This document shows, piece by piece, positions 13,955-25,134 of a stretch of DNA of 64,000 nt. A program made the position numbers and the translations under genes. Each line of letters begins with the position of its first letter. Position 1 is the stretch's first letter. This DNA is from Isoperla grammatica (Eukaryota; Arthropoda; Insecta; Plecoptera; Perlodidae), in contig OX246738.1 of NCBI GenBank assembly GCA_945910005.1, positions 24,117,686 to 24,181,685 of the forward strand. Direction: 5' to 3'. Below the pieces are notes generated by a model. The model saw nothing but the letters and a program-made list of their open reading frames with translations. It was not told the origin of the DNA and did not search any database.

Positions 13955-14162
13955 TGTTCAATCGCGACCATCTTTTAATTAACTTCTTTGTTTTCCTTCT
14001 TCTTCTTCTATTTAACTTCTTTTCAATTCATTGTTGTTTTTATTCTTTGTTATTATGTGTTCTTCTGTTATCCATAGCTCTAGCTGGTTCTTGTAACTAT
14101 TCTTGTCATTATAAATGAGTTCTTTATCGGCTTAATATTAATTTCTTTTCATCCAACAAACA
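13955..14162 (+). repeat. 5' LTR of BEL/Pao element
   Basis: A 208-bp LTR, TG...CA, preceded by target duplication CACTT (13950-13954). It contains a T/C-rich block (TTCTTCTTCTTC) and a TATAAATGAG stretch near its end. Confidence 0.9.
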
Positions 14163-14180
14163 TTGGTCAATCTCCGGGCC
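14163..14180 (+). other. putative primer-binding site
   Basis: The sequence directly after the 5' LTR starts TTGGTCAATCTCC. TGG can pair with a tRNA CCA end. The tRNA was not identified. Confidence 0.45.
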
Positions 14181-14273
14181 GGATACGTTAGAGTTTCATC
14201 ATAATTTCGCCTCAAGTTCTATAAATTACGTGAGTATAAACAATAAATAATACAGTTCACTTTTCGTAGTAAA

Positions 14274-15149
14274 ATGTCTCGAGCTAATAAGAAAGAAGTA
14301 TTGATTCAGCTTGATGAATTCATAGCTGTCCGTACAATGTACCTGAATTTAATGAATGAACTGTGTTGCCTTGCTTCTAAAGACGATGCTTGTTCACTCT
14401 CACAATTCAAAGCACGCAGAACCGAGCACCAGGAATTAAAAGTTGCTTTCTTACAAGTTCAGAAGGACATCACTATTGCAAATTCTAGAGTGCCTGCTAT
14501 GAACGCAGTAGACACTGTACAACCATTTAACACAATCACTGAAATGGCTTCTAGCTGCAACACAGAATGGCGTTTCATTCCACCTTCGTCGCCCCATTTT
14601 GGCGGCCTGTGGGAGGCCGGAGTTAAGTCTGCCAAGCAGCTTCTTCGGCGCGTTGTTGGTGAACAAGTGCTCACCTTTGAGGAGCTTAATACAGTCCTCG
14701 TACAAGTCGAGGCTGTTCTCAACTCTCGCCCCTTGTACGCCCTGTCCTCTGACCCAGCTGACGTCGCCTACCTATCCCCAGGTCATTTCCTGGTATTCCG
14801 ACCACTGACTGCGGCTCCGGATGAGCTGCGCTATACCAACCGCACATCGTGCTTATCTCGTTGGCATTTGGTGCAAAAGATCGTCCGTGACTTTTGGAAG
14901 CGATGGCAAGTGGAGTATCTCCACACACAGCAGCAACGCTACAAGTGGACTTCGCCAGCCAACCCCATCCTTCCTGGCACAGTTGTCATCGTTGCGGAAG
15001 ACAATCTCCCACCTCTGCATTGGACTATGGGCCGTATCACCTCCGTACAACCTGGTGAAGACGGCGTCACGAGGGTCGCAGAAGTTGTCACTTCCCGTGG
15101 AGTCATCACTCGCCCAGTTGTCAAACTCTGTCCTCTACCCACTCAATGA
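14274..15149 (+). CDS. gag-integrase fusion ORF of BEL/Pao element (deletion product)
   Basis: A 291-codon ORF with an ATG start (AAA ATG TCT) 111 nt after the 5' LTR, stopping 25 nt before the 3' LTR. Residues 1 to about 95 (MSRANKKEVLIQLDEFIAVR...) have no strong motif but resemble the start of a BEL-type gag. From about residue 98 it becomes the end of a BEL/Pao integrase: EWRFIPPSSPHFGGLWEAGV, where the E of GLWE (residue 114) is the expected third acidic residue of D,D(35)E, then LTFEELNTVL and VEAVLNSRPL. A DUF5641-like C-terminus follows (LSRWHLVQKIVRDFWKRWQ at 194-212, YKW, PG..V.V.EDN.PP..W..GR). The two upstream catalytic acids are absent, so integration activity is not expected. 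The in-frame junction is odd and could reflect selection, chance or splicing-derived cDNA. Confidence 0.85.
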   Translation: MSRANKKEVLIQLDEFIAVRTMYLNLMNELCCLASKDDACSLSQFKARRTEHQELKVAFLQVQKDITIANSRVPAMNAVDTVQPFNTITEMASSCNTEWRFIPPSSPHFGGLWEAGVKSAKQLLRRVVGEQVLTFEELNTVLVQVEAVLNSRPLYALSSDPADVAYLSPGHFLVFRPLTAAPDELRYTNRTSCLSRWHLVQKIVRDFWKRWQVEYLHTQQQRYKWTSPANPILPGTVVIVAEDNLPPLHWTMGRITSVQPGEDGVTRVAEVVTSRGVITRPVVKLCPLPTQ

Positions 15150-15174
15150 AGCAGAGCATTCATGGGGGCCGGAA

Positions 15175-15382
15175 TGTTCAATCGCGACCATCTTTTAATT
15201 AACTTCTTTGTTTTCCTTCTTCTTCTTCTATTTAACTTCTTTTCAATTCATTGTTGTTTTTATTCTTTGTTATTATGTGTTCTTCTGTTATCCATAGCTC
15301 TAGCTGGTTCTTGTAACTATTCTTGTCATTATAAATGAGTTCTTTATCGGCTTAATATTAATTTCTTTTCATCCAACAAACA
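15175..15382 (+). repeat. 3' LTR of BEL/Pao element
   Basis: The 208-bp partner of the 5' LTR, followed by target duplication CACTT (15383-15387). No differences from the 5' LTR were noticed on reading. Confidence 0.9.
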
Positions 15383-16617
15383 CACTTGATTAGTTAGGAG
15401 ATAAGTTAGGAGAAATATGCGAGTGTGTCATAAAGTGTTTTGGAAGCGAGAGCAAAAACGCTGCCATCTATATCACGGATCAAATCGTATAAACAAATAC
15501 CTTAATACTAATAGTAATAGCTTTGCTACGGTATTTGGTATAAACCTTGTTTCAGCTCTGAACTCTGAAAAAATTGCTACAAGATGTCAGGATAAATTTC
15601 AATAAAAATCTTTCCAAAACTTTACCGTCTCGCTTTGGCGAAAGTGTTGGCAGGCATGGATAACCAAATGTGTGAACAATAATTATCAAGAGGCGATCGG
15701 AAGTACGTTTCTGCAAGGGTGCCCAAAGAATGTTAAACACCATGCGGTGGAGGGGGGGGGGGGGGGCAAGAAACATTTCAATAACCTACATGTAGGCCTA
15801 CGCCCCCTTGCCCCCTAGCCCCCCACTCCCCCCCCCCCCCCCATCCACCACTTTGGGCGCCCATGTGTTTCTGTGTTTTTATTTTCATCCGAAACATAAA
15901 TAAATTATAACAACTTGGTAGCAGTAGAGTAAAAAAGTTATTGATAAAAAAACTTTTATTACTCAAATCTAAGAGTATTTTTTTGCTATTTCACTTTGTC
16001 AATGGCAACTGGGCCCGCCCTCACTCATACTTGGCGCCGATTGCCGAAACGCTCCCAAGCCACTAACGCCCCCTATTAACCAAGACTGTGATTACACATG
16101 TGAAACACGTGAACAATGTGGAAAAACAAGCGTCATGGTAAAAACACTATCTCCTCCATTACTGTAAAAATGTGAAAAGAATTAACAACCTAACAAATTA
16201 ACGTTTACCACCCCAGCTGTGCGCGCGCAGCTTTAACAATGTTGGCGTTCTGACGGCGCGTCATTAGTTCCAGTGTAGGGTGGGCAAGGGGGGGGGGGTA
16301 TCCGATACAGTACATAAGGTGTGCATATGTTGTTGCAATCGTAGCAAGACAACAAGTGTAGGTGGGGGGGTATTCGATCGATTACAGTGTGCCGGTGCGT
16401 ATGTTTGCTGCATAATCGTATAACAAAAGACAATTCCCTATAAGTGGAATTGAACCCCAGCTTGCCACACGTCATGCTCCAATATTATTTCCACTCAAAA
16501 GTTGGCTTTTTATTTGCACTGTTTCGTCAAGGGAAGCGAGCGTCATTCGACTTTTATTGACTCGGTTTTTTGTCTTTTGTATGTCTCGAGACAGCGGTCG
16601 AACGGAGATTGCAAGCA
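15383..16617. other. no gene recognised; small poly-G/C inverted repeat
   Basis: GGGTGCCCAAAG at 15718 and CTTTGGGCGCCC at 15851-15862 bound a 145-bp segment with a poly-G run and a poly-C run. This looks like a small foldback element. Confidence 0.45.
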
Positions 16618-16700
16618 AGTTGAGATGAGATGAGGACTTTATTCTTGTAGTACATTGCAGTACATTGTAACACATGAGTACACAACAAAAAATGGTGAGG
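16618..16700 (-). repeat. putative LINE 3' tail
   Basis: On the minus strand the sequence ends AATAAAGTCCTCATCTCATC with a short repeated end, the form of a LINE 3' terminus. It lies 0.65 kb downstream of the RT fragment at 17351-17572 in the same orientation. Confidence 0.4.
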
Positions 16701-17350
16701 TTCGATAAGAAATCGTTCTTCCACCTATAACCATGTAATTTGGAACATCTACAAACTTCGACTTCGATGCTTCCATGGAATAATGTATCCAAAACAAAAT
16801 GGTGGCAGCATGGGGTGTACCTCATTCTTGGATTCCACAGGATTGTGTCATATATATTTTATTGTTTACATTTCTTTTATGGTTTTACATTTATAGTTGA
16901 TTCTCACGTTTATTATAGGCCTATAGTTATATTGTATTTGTTGATGGGGGGGGGGGGGGAGGGTTGTCTCCCCCCGGAAACGCCCCTGAAAAGTCGACTC
17001 TGTTTTTACTTTTTACAGTGTTTTTTTAGGTACGAATTTCTCCACTCTGTGGACTAATATATTCAGCATCTATGTTATAAGGTCTTCGTTTTTCTCTAAA
17101 CCCGTCTACTGTGTATAATATCGAACGACCGAGAGGTGGATCAGCGGTTTGTTTGTTTTGTTTTGTTTGTTTCTTATTCTCACAACAATTGAGTACATAC
17201 ATGTAATACAATCATATAATTACATAAATATTTTTAATTACATTCATTTGTTACGTTAGTATAGAGAAACCCACATAAGCTGAAACTTGTGTGTGGGTAG
17301 GCCTATATCTATATAATTTTAACAATAAGTTATTGAAAATAGATCAAAAT

Positions 17351-17572
17351 GGCGAGCGGGTGTGTTGAGACGTTTAAAGAGATCGTATAGTTTTTGTTTG
17401 AGTTATTTATACTAGGAAACTGTTCTCTATGTAGATGTATGTTTTCTTTTGGGGTTTTCATTCGGTTTGAGAAAGCAATGTAGTATGTTTTGTCTTTATT
17501 TAGGGTTAGGAGATGTTGATTTAGCCACTTGTGAACTATATGAAGTGCTTCATTTATATCATGCGAGTAGCC
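17351..17572 (-). pseudogene. LINE reverse-transcriptase fragment
   Basis: Read on the minus strand, this stretch is open without stops and contains INEALHIVHKWLNQHLLTLN followed by KDKTYYIAFSNRMKTPKE. This is the post-palm region of LINE RTs (I...L..W...N.L.LN.DKT.Y..F). It begins without a start codon and loses similarity on both sides. A LINE-like 3' tail on the same strand lies at 16618-16700 and might be the rest of the same insertion. Confidence 0.7.
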
Positions 17573-18539
17573 TATACGGATGTAGGCCTATATTGCTGGT
17601 TCGATTCCAGCCACCCTGACTGACGGTATTTTGTGAGGTATTCCTTGGGGTGACAAGGTGAATGGTGGGATTGAGTTCTATATGACAAGTAACAGTCCTC
17701 GAGCAATCAAGCGTTCCTTCGCAACAATGCATACACCCTGATAACTGGTCACCTGAACAGGACGGTCATTACTCATCTTCGCATAAATAAAAATAAATAA
17801 ATACAAAATAAATTCACTCAGTAACTAAACTGATTTGTTTCTTTTTTCTTAGCTTAAACTTATTTGTTGTTCCGTGTTATCCATCGGCGCCTGTGAACAT
17901 AGGCTATACCTAACACTTTGCACAGTTCCTAAGGATGTAGGCCTCACATAAAGATATGCACACATTTTAAACAATTATCACGCAACAACTGGAACAAATC
18001 ACGGATTTACATTTTCCGATTTATTTCAAATGCCAAAGAAAAAACATTTCAACGATAAAAAAAATTATCAAAATGTACACTTATCGATACCTCTGTTTAT
18101 ATTTCAACTACACAACTAGGAACATGTCAGATGTTTTGTCACTAAAACGCTTAGCCCTAAAGGTCATAAGTGAGCGCCCTGCACCACGCAGCGAACTGAA
18201 GCGCCCCCGACCGGCTTCTGTCGTCGCTAGCGAGCACGTGGTCATGTCAGTCCCCCAGCCATGCAGCCATGCAGCCGACAAAGTCCTCGGAAGCTGCAGC
18301 AGACGAAGAGAAATGAGGCCGCGTTCCGCTCCATTGCAAAACTTCAAACACGCTCGTCATATCGCAGAGAGAAATACTTCTATTCATAGGTTTACAAATT
18401 AGTAATTGAAGACTGTTGAACCGCTTAGCTACAACCAGACTGACTGTACAATACTCCATTGAGACAGACATGCTATAATCGAACAACATTTTAATTAAAT
18501 TGATGACTGATGTAAGGGTAGAGTGAGTGAGTGAGTGTA

Positions 18540-18556
18540 GGGGGGGGGGGGGGGGG
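18540..18556. repeat. poly-G tract
   Basis: A run of about 17 G followed by AGGGGG, preceded by (GAGT)n. Confidence 0.9.
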
Positions 18557-18631
18557 AGGGGGTACCGTTTATGTCATGCAAGAGAGGATAATCGAGAAAA
18601 CGAGAAGACACATGTTTCAAGATAAACAGGG

Positions 18632-19006
18632 AAGGATACCTCTACGTCAAAAACTGCACAAAAATATTCATTTTTAAATTATACCACAAGAATGGACTTC
18701 GAAATCGAAAATCTGAATCAACAGCGCACTGTGGTTTAGTAAGCGTAAGCCCTACACATTGAATGCTCTAAGTTGTGACTTATATTATTATCAGTAGACC
18801 TATGTTCTTTTAAAAATAATTAATTTTATTACCAATTATCGAATTATAATCGAAATACTACGCTTATGGTTATAATATTTTATTCAGTCTGTAGGGCTTA
18901 CCAAAGCACAGTACGCTGTTGAATTAGATTTTCGATTTCTTGTTGCAATCTTGTGATATAATTTCATAACGAACATTTTCTGCGGTTTTTGACGTAGAGA
19001 CTACCC
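18632..19006. mobile_element. CTACGTCAAAAACCGC foldback element, copy 1
   Basis: About 375 bp whose left half (AAGGATACCTCTACGTCAAA...) is repeated inverted in the right half (..GCGGTTTTTGACGTAGAGAC). GCCCTACACATTGAATGC and the TCTGTAGGGCTTACC region mark inner paired segments. Non-coding. Confidence 0.78.
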
Positions 19007-19555
19007 AATATGTTACGACAACGGTAAAAATTAGGGTAGTTTCACTATAAAAATCGCGCTTGATTAAAAATGTTTTAGTAATATTCTTGAGAACGCTGCA
19101 CTATATTAAAAAGTAAACACCCAAATAGAGATATCGTAAGAACAAAAAATTATATTGATTTAAAAAAATTACAAAAAATGTTTTAACTATTACGGTTGTT
19201 AATATGGTAATGTAAAATAATCATAATTAAGTATTTAATTACTGGTGACATTCAGGATTTCTTTTAACAAGTGCATCGTTCTAAAGATAGCCTTTTACTA
19301 TTTCTATAAAATGCGTGAATTTCGCGTGGTTTTTGCAGTGAGACTGAACCCGGTTCGCACAGACCTGTACTAGCGCGTCCTCTTTGCATCAAGTTCAACA
19401 ATGTGGTAAATCTAAATCTTGCGCCTTCTTCAACTAGTGGTTCGATCTTCAACTGGTGGTATCGTACTTCACATCTTCCTTTCTGCTGCCTATATTTCCC
19501 CATAATTTGTATCTGGCTCACTGGCTGATCCTTTGGATATATAGGCTACTATATA
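19007..19555. other. no gene recognised
   Basis: AT-rich sequence with nothing recognisable. Confidence 0.5.
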
Positions 19556-19691
19556 GGGCGGAATGCACAGTCGAGTTGTGTGATTTGTTTATGGTTGCTA
19601 ACTTGCTATGGAGTTTGTTCTTCTAAGTAATAAAACAATTCCATAGCAACAATCCTGTACCTAACTTGACACTTGACTGTGCATACCGCCC
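19556..19691. mobile_element. palindromic MITE
   Basis: 136 bp with inverted ends GGGCGGAATGCACAGTCGAG and ..TTGACTGTGCATACCGCCC, followed inwards by the paired words GTTGTG and CTTGACAC and by internal TTGCTATGGA / TCCATAGCAA. Confidence 0.72.
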
Positions 19692-20731
19692 ACAGTCGTC
19701 AGCTCTTCGATGGATTCCAAGTCTCTCTCTCAATTATTATAGGACATAAACTGGCCATAATAAAAATGTAATGTAATATCAAAAGATGAACTAAATGTGC
19801 AAAATGTAAACAAAGATATAGAAGTGATGAGAACCTAAATTGTTTACAAACTGTCCGTGCTGGGACCAACACGCTGGCATATGCAGGAAGTTCTCTCACT
19901 TGTCTGCGGTAACAACAGTTGCTGCTTTTGCAGCGCTCACCGCCAGGCTCACGTCAAACTGCGTAGAACACGTGGGGCTCGGGGGGGCTTGCCGCTTGCC
20001 CGCCCCCGAAATCCCAGCTTTAATTATATACTCTGCAAATTTGCTAAATTTATACAAAAAATTAAATACATTCACGTATTCATGTCTCTATTGCTATCAG
20101 GATACAATCCCGTAGGTGAAATTGTATATAAGTTGTAAGCTGTTTAAGGTTACACAGTGAGTGTTGTTTTTAATGTATCCCATTCAGCAGAGCAACGTAT
20201 AACTTCTTCTAAAACTTATTAAAGCCACTTTAAAAATACGGATTTAAAACCAAAATTACCTGAAAATAGCCCAAAAATTACCCCCCCCCCCATTAGAGCC
20301 TATTGTGGGGGGCAACCGCCCCCCCCTTCTGTATCGCTTGTGAAGCACCTTTTTACAGTTATCTCCTCTACTCTGGGCAGCTCCCCCGAAATATATTCCT
20401 GCGTACGCCAATGGGTGTAGGTATAATAATCAACTAGTATTATGACTAAATTCTCTGTTCCTTGTTAAACAACTGCAATGACACAATCAAACATAGTTAT
20501 CCCTCTGAAATACCGTGATATGTTGTAGTGTAGGTATATTGGTCTTTAGCCACACTGCTGCTGCAAAATGACAACACTCATGCCAACATAAGGCGTTGTA
20601 AATCCATTATTTATTTGTTATTATTTGTGTATTACTGTAGGGTAGGCTATAGGCCTACCTATATTTGTTCTTTTAGGTCCCTAACTTTTTAACTCATTTT
20701 TCTGTCATTTACATATTTTCTAAATTTAAGG
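19692..20731. other. no gene; partial TIR element end
   Basis: The stretch 20281-20413 has poly-C runs and ends CCTGCGTACGCCAATGG. Read on the minus strand this starts CCATTGGCGTACGCAGG, a terminal sequence resembling the CAGTGGCGTA class. No partner end was found. Confidence 0.4.
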
Positions 20732-20837
20732 AAAGAAAGAAAGAATCATTGAATAAATAAATAAATAAATAAATAAATGAATGAATGAATGAATGAATGA
20801 ATGAATGAATGAATGAATGAATGAATGAATTAATGAA

Positions 20838-20908
<71 letters not shown>

Positions 20909-20913
20909 ATGAA

Positions 20914-20980
<67 letters not shown>

Positions 20981-20985
20981 ATACA

Positions 20986-21036
<51 letters not shown>

Positions 21037-21040
21037 AAAT
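20732..21040. repeat. (AATA)n/(AATG)n microsatellite
   Basis: About 300 bp of AAAT tetramers with an internal block of about 17 AATG tetramers (20778-20830). Confidence 0.97.
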
Positions 21041-21372
21041 ATTTATTTTTAAATTTGTTGTATTATAATTTATAAGGGTTTATAAATAATAAAATAAAAA
21101 AAACATCAGTGTGTTTTAAGGGCAAAGGGTAGTCTCTACGTCAAAAACCGCAGAAAATGTTCATTATTAAATAATATCTCAAGATTGCAACAAGAAAGCG
21201 AAAATCTAAATCAGCAGCGAACTTTGCTTTGGTAAGCCCTATAGATTAAATAAAATATTATAACTATTAGCGTAGTATTTTGATTATAATTCGATAATTA
21301 GTAATAAAATTAATTATTTATAAAAAAACATACTGATTATAATATAAGTCACGACTTAGCGCATTCAATGGT

Positions 21373-22215
21373 GCTCGGAATATGCTCTCTAGTCCACTTA
21401 TCCGTTTAGAAGGCCTAAGCATACCAAGAAAAGTGACTGTCAAAGTTCTTGGGCTCACAATCAGTGAATCTCTAGACTGGTCCCCCCATGTCCAATCCAT
21501 TGCTCCCCGTCTCCTGAGAGGATGTTACATGCTTCGCAAGCTCAAGATGATCGTCAACCCATCCACACTACTGCTAGTTTATCATGCCTTCATACACTCC
21601 ATCATTTCTTATGGTATCCTCTTCTGGGGCTCGTCCCCACAAGCGAAGCGTATTTTTATTATTCAAAAACGTGCCGTTAGAATCATTGCAGGTATATCCC
21701 GAAGGCAATCATGTAAACCACATTTTATTAAATTACACATTCTCACATTACCATCAATACTTATAATAACAGCTGCTTCTTTTGTTTTCTCTAACCCTCA
21801 CCTTTTCCCTCCCAATAATGTCAATCACTCTCATCTTACACGATCTAACGCTAACATTTTCATCCCCACTTCTAACCATCTTTATAACAACCATTGTCCT
21901 ACCCACCTCTGTAGTAAAATTTATAACAAACTCCCCAAATCAGTAAAAAACTCTACATCTCTTCCACTTTTTAAACATAGACTAAAAACTTTCCTTTCAA
22001 TTAAACCATTTTACACTTTAAAAGAATTTTTTGATAACTAAGAACTTAATCCTGTTTCTCTTACCCATCCTTATTGTTATTTCTTAATGTATTTTGTAGT
22101 TTTATAGATTTGTATGTATATTTTATTTTGTATGTATAGTTATTTTGTATAGTTTATACCAATATTTGTATTATGTACAAATCATACGGTGAAATAAAAT
22201 AAATAAATAAATAAA
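21373..22215 (+). mobile_element. 5'-truncated non-LTR (LINE) retrotransposon
   Basis: The element is the 3' end of a LINE: the end of its ORF2, a 3' UTR and a terminal AAATAAATAAATAAA tail at 22215. It lies inside a CTACGTCAAAAACCGC-type inverted-repeat element (21128-22275), replacing part of that element's right half. The 5' end is not sharply definable; the first base unlike the host element is near 21373. Confidence 0.8.
21382..22041 (+). pseudogene. C-terminal part of LINE ORF2 reverse transcriptase
   Basis: 219 codons are open. Features typical of the RT thumb and C-terminal region of jockey/CR1-like LINEs are visible: VKVLGLTISESLDWSPHVQS near residue 20, then a SYGILFWGSS word (the Y-G-x-x-x-W-G core), QKRAVRIIAG, (R)..SCKPHFIKLHILTLPSI and a final YNKLPKSVKN...FKHRLKTFL. 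The catalytic fingers and palm are absent, so it is a dead 5'-truncated copy although its frame is intact. The ATG is simply the first in frame, not a real start. Confidence 0.85.
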
Positions 22216-22275
22216 TTCTTGTGATATAAATTAAAAATGAAAATTTGTTGCGGTTTTTGACGTAGGTGTATCCTT

Positions 22276-22904
22276 CTCCGCTGTATTCCGTCGAGAGCGC
22301 GGCCAACGTTAGTATCGAGTTCGTACTGCACAGTGGTGTATTTTCACTATTGAACCCCACGTCGGGGGAGACACACACCGCACGTGAATTCAACAGCACT
22401 GACAGATAATTATTTGATAAATTTCGCGGGACAGATGTCGACGGCAGTCTGTGATGGAGTGCGACGTGAAACGAATGGGCCGACGAAGCCTTGTGTTTTA
22501 AAAGCAGCTAAGAATTTAATGACGTTGGCACATCGAAAATGTTTTAGTCGTCGTAAAGGGCTTGGGTGTGGTCCAACTCGGCGTGACAGCTGCTGCAGTA
22601 GTAAGACGTTGTCCCTTGGCCATGGGCCACACAGTTTGTTTGATGGTTTCAATTATTACCGGCGAATCTACACTCGAACCCCTTGCCTGGTCGTCGCTCA
22701 CTCACTCACTTTTTATTTGAATCACCGAGCAGATAGGCTGATTTTAAAATGTCTCTGCTGTTGACAGATGTTTTGAAAATCAAAAGAAGTGACTAGAGGT
22801 TACAGAAATGTTCGACAGTATACGTCACACCCTGGTGGTTGTTGTTGATTTCCGTTTCAGTCAGCAGTACGGCCGTGTGTATGATTTTAAAATATTTACT
22901 CCTC
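22276..22904. other. no gene recognised
   Basis: An open frame at 22384-22764 (126 codons) has no ATG start supported by context and no known motif. Confidence 0.45.
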
Positions 22905-23005
22905 AAGGCCAGCGTAGTTAAACATGGCCCACGTGTTCTAGGTTCGAATCCTGGCTTTGGCATGCATGGGTGTCATGTGGCGTTTTTAATCTTCATATCC
23001 GTTTC
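22905..23005 (+). mobile_element. tRNA-headed SINE fragment
   Basis: A pol III B box TAGGTTCGAATCCTGGC at 22939-22955 is followed by a TGGGTGTCATGTGGCGTTTT body, the same body as the better copy at 60770-60960. The A box (GGCCAGCGTAGTTAAAC) is poor and no folded tRNA is possible. Confidence 0.6.
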
Positions 23006-23479
23006 GAATAAAATGTTTAATTGATTTCATTTATTGGGTGAATTGAGTTAACACTCCTTATATTCACATTAATAACAAAACATTTTGAATTGCGTGGAAT
23101 CATAGACAATTATTATAGTATAGTATAATAGGAAGTGATAAAGATACCGCGGCAACCAAAGGAAATTATGACACAAGTAAAGATAAAATAAGTAGAAACT
23201 GACAAAGAACTTCCTAAGAACCAAAAGTAGAAAATTTTGCCAAAAAATACCCGATTATTTAGTCTTATTTTAAAAGATACTCTGTTGTGTTTATTGAAAC
23301 ATCTTTGCATAATGTTAGCTCTTCCTTATCGGCTACTCATGTAAGAATGTGTAAACCGTTTTTAGATATTGTATTATGTGCAAACCAAGTTAGATCGTAT
23401 CGAACTGTAAAGTAGGCCTATAGTTACGTGGATAGTCGTATACATGTGTTGAGTGATAATTTCTTTTTGGAGCTGTACC

Positions 23480-23540
23480 CCCGACCCCGTACGGTATTGA
23501 GATTGAATAGATGATGAGAATGAATGAATGAATGAATCAA
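23480..23540 (+). repeat. putative retroposon 3' end with (GAAT)n
   Basis: GATTGAATAGATGATGAGAA followed by GAATGAATGAATGAATG resembles a LINE terminus with tail repeats. No coding part is adjacent. Confidence 0.35.
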
Positions 23541-23602
23541 AGAATATAGAACACAGGTTTTAGAGCATAACTTTTACATTACCCAATAATCGTCTAAGTA
23601 TA

Positions 23603-23656
23603 CCGCACACGCACACGCACACGCACACGCACACGCACACGCACACGCACACGCAC
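23603..23656. repeat. (GCACAC)n minisatellite
   Basis: Nine perfect hexamers. Confidence 0.95.
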
Positions 23657-23689
23657 ATATACTAAGTTTCTGATGTAAGTGTTAATTTA

Positions 23690-23799
23690 TAAGTATTCAT
23701 AAGTATTTGTATGTTCTTTGTGTCGTTTGTTTAATCTATTTCATTTGCGCTTGTGGAATGTACATTCTGTTGCAAATAAAGGCTTAATAATAATAATTG
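23690..23799 (+). repeat. putative LINE 3' end
   Basis: GTACATTCTGTTGCAAATAA then AGGCTTAATAATAATAATT has the polyadenylation-signal-plus-repeat form of LINE 3' termini. Confidence 0.45.
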
Positions 23800-24177
23800 A
23801 AGCTGTTTTATTTCGGATTGCCTTCATGTAAATGTAAGTGCCATTTCACATGATCTTGTATGAACTATAGGTACTTGGCATGGCCTCCACAAGTTGAATT
23901 TGATGATCACTGATTGTTAAATTAGCATTGTAATTGTATCTATTAAAATGTTTACTATCAAATATCATAGTTTGTTTCTGAGTTCATTTACTTAGATTAA
24001 GCCACTGCACGAATTCCAGCAAAGTTCAATGTTGAACTATTGCATCTAATAAGTAGGCCTAAGTAAGTACGTAACTTGAATACCATAGCTCATATCATCT
24101 AGGATTTCAGTACGCGACGCGTGGATCTGAAATAAATTACATTTTTATTATGTGCAAAACATTTTAACAGACCTCAA

Positions 24178-24650
24178 ACACCCGATTAAAATATGTCGTC
24201 AATCTATACGAGAAACAGTATGGGGAATACGACTGAGCCTTGGTGCACCCCACAAGAAATTAAACCATCAAAGCTTTTTACACCAATCTTCAACACACTC
24301 TGGAACCATTGTATTGTATTGTAGTGCCACTCACCTTAAATCGATTTTTTAAAGATAATTTTGCTACAAGTATGTAATTGTGATTGTCTGTGTCAAACGT
24401 TTTCTTGAGACCAATGAAGAGTCCAGCTGCAAGCTGTTCATCTTCATACTATAGTGTGACATTATAGTATACGAACTATTGACGCAGTTTCAACATTCAT
24501 TTTTACTCTAACCCCATGGGCCTACTGGTCACGAAAGAAAATTTCTACTTGTTCTGATATGCAAAAAGACGTTCTTTTTCAAGTATTTTGGGAATCGCAA
24601 GGAGAATGGAAATAAGTCTATAATAACAAGGAACTAGGTCCATACATGAT
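24178..24650 (-). pseudogene. decayed LINE reverse-transcriptase fragment
   Basis: Three RT motifs occur in order on the minus strand. First is YYRLISILLAIPKILEKER (the YRPISLL...K..EK motif) near 24630-24570. Second is LAAGLFIGLKKTFDTDNHNY followed by ILVAKL (motif A, D-L-KAFD-VDH) near 24430-24370. Third is SCGVHQGSVVFPILFLV then IDDIF (motif B, GVPQGS.L.P.LFL.YI.D) near 24260-24190. Stops and frame changes separate them, so it is a pseudogene. The order and spacing make chance unlikely. Confidence 0.78.
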
Positions 24651-25134
24651 GCGAGCTACCAGGTGCTGCTTGTAAACATAGCCCTGACTGGGACACGAAC
24701 CCAGGCCGCTGTGGCGGTCTATACGGTCTGCCAAGAAATCAGACGGGTTGAGCAGCGAGGTCAGATGCGACATCTGTTAATGGAATTCGGAGGTAATGGA
24801 GCGAGTTACAGAATTTTAAATAGGTTTCTATTTTCCTATTAAAACTTAAAAGACCCACAAAACAAATGGCAAGACATTTAACTGAGGAATGTGAAATGAA
24901 CTTTGTAATAGGAAACACGAAAACGACATGCGAACTGACAATAAAAAATAGTTGATAATGGCTTCCTTGTGGGCTGTGGTCTGCACACAAGCAAACTGCT
25001 AGGAAATATGCGTGGTTTGCATGTAGTACGCCGTAGGGAATATAATATCTTTGGTACTACGTAAACACGCGCAAGGAAAATGTGCGTGAAAGGCGATAAG
25101 GAGGGTAGAGAGAGGTTGTTGCAAAAGCGTTGAA

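Larger units (their letters stand above)
13955..15382 (+). mobile_element. BEL/Pao LTR retrotransposon, internally deleted
   Basis: Two LTRs of 208 bp each (13955-14162 and 15175-15382) begin TGTTCAATCG and end CAACAAACA, and look identical by eye. Both outer flanks carry CACTT, a 5-bp target duplication as expected for BEL/Pao. A TGG-starting primer-binding-site candidate begins at 14164, and a purine-rich tract TGGGGGCCGGAA abuts the 3' LTR. Only about 1.0 kb separates the LTRs, so most of gag, protease, RT and RNase H is gone. Matching LTRs plus the intact duplication point to a young insertion. Confidence 0.9.
21128..22275. mobile_element. CTACGTCAAAAACCGC foldback element, copy 2 (interrupted)
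   Basis: The left half (TAGTCTCTACGTCAAAAACC...) is present to about 21372. The right end (..TTGCGGTTTTTGACGTAGG) is at 22240-22275. The LINE fragment sits between them and has replaced part of the right half. Confidence 0.75.

Noticed and set aside
20726..20986. Open frame of LFIY repeats (and the similar one at 41762-41992)
   Set aside because: Translations of (AATA)n tracts.
21382..22041. Host protein-coding gene
   Set aside because: The translation is the C-terminal part of a LINE reverse transcriptase with a LINE 3' tail.
23603..23656. CRISPR-like or clustered repeat array
   Set aside because: It is a contiguous GCACAC hexamer tract without spacers, in an animal genome.
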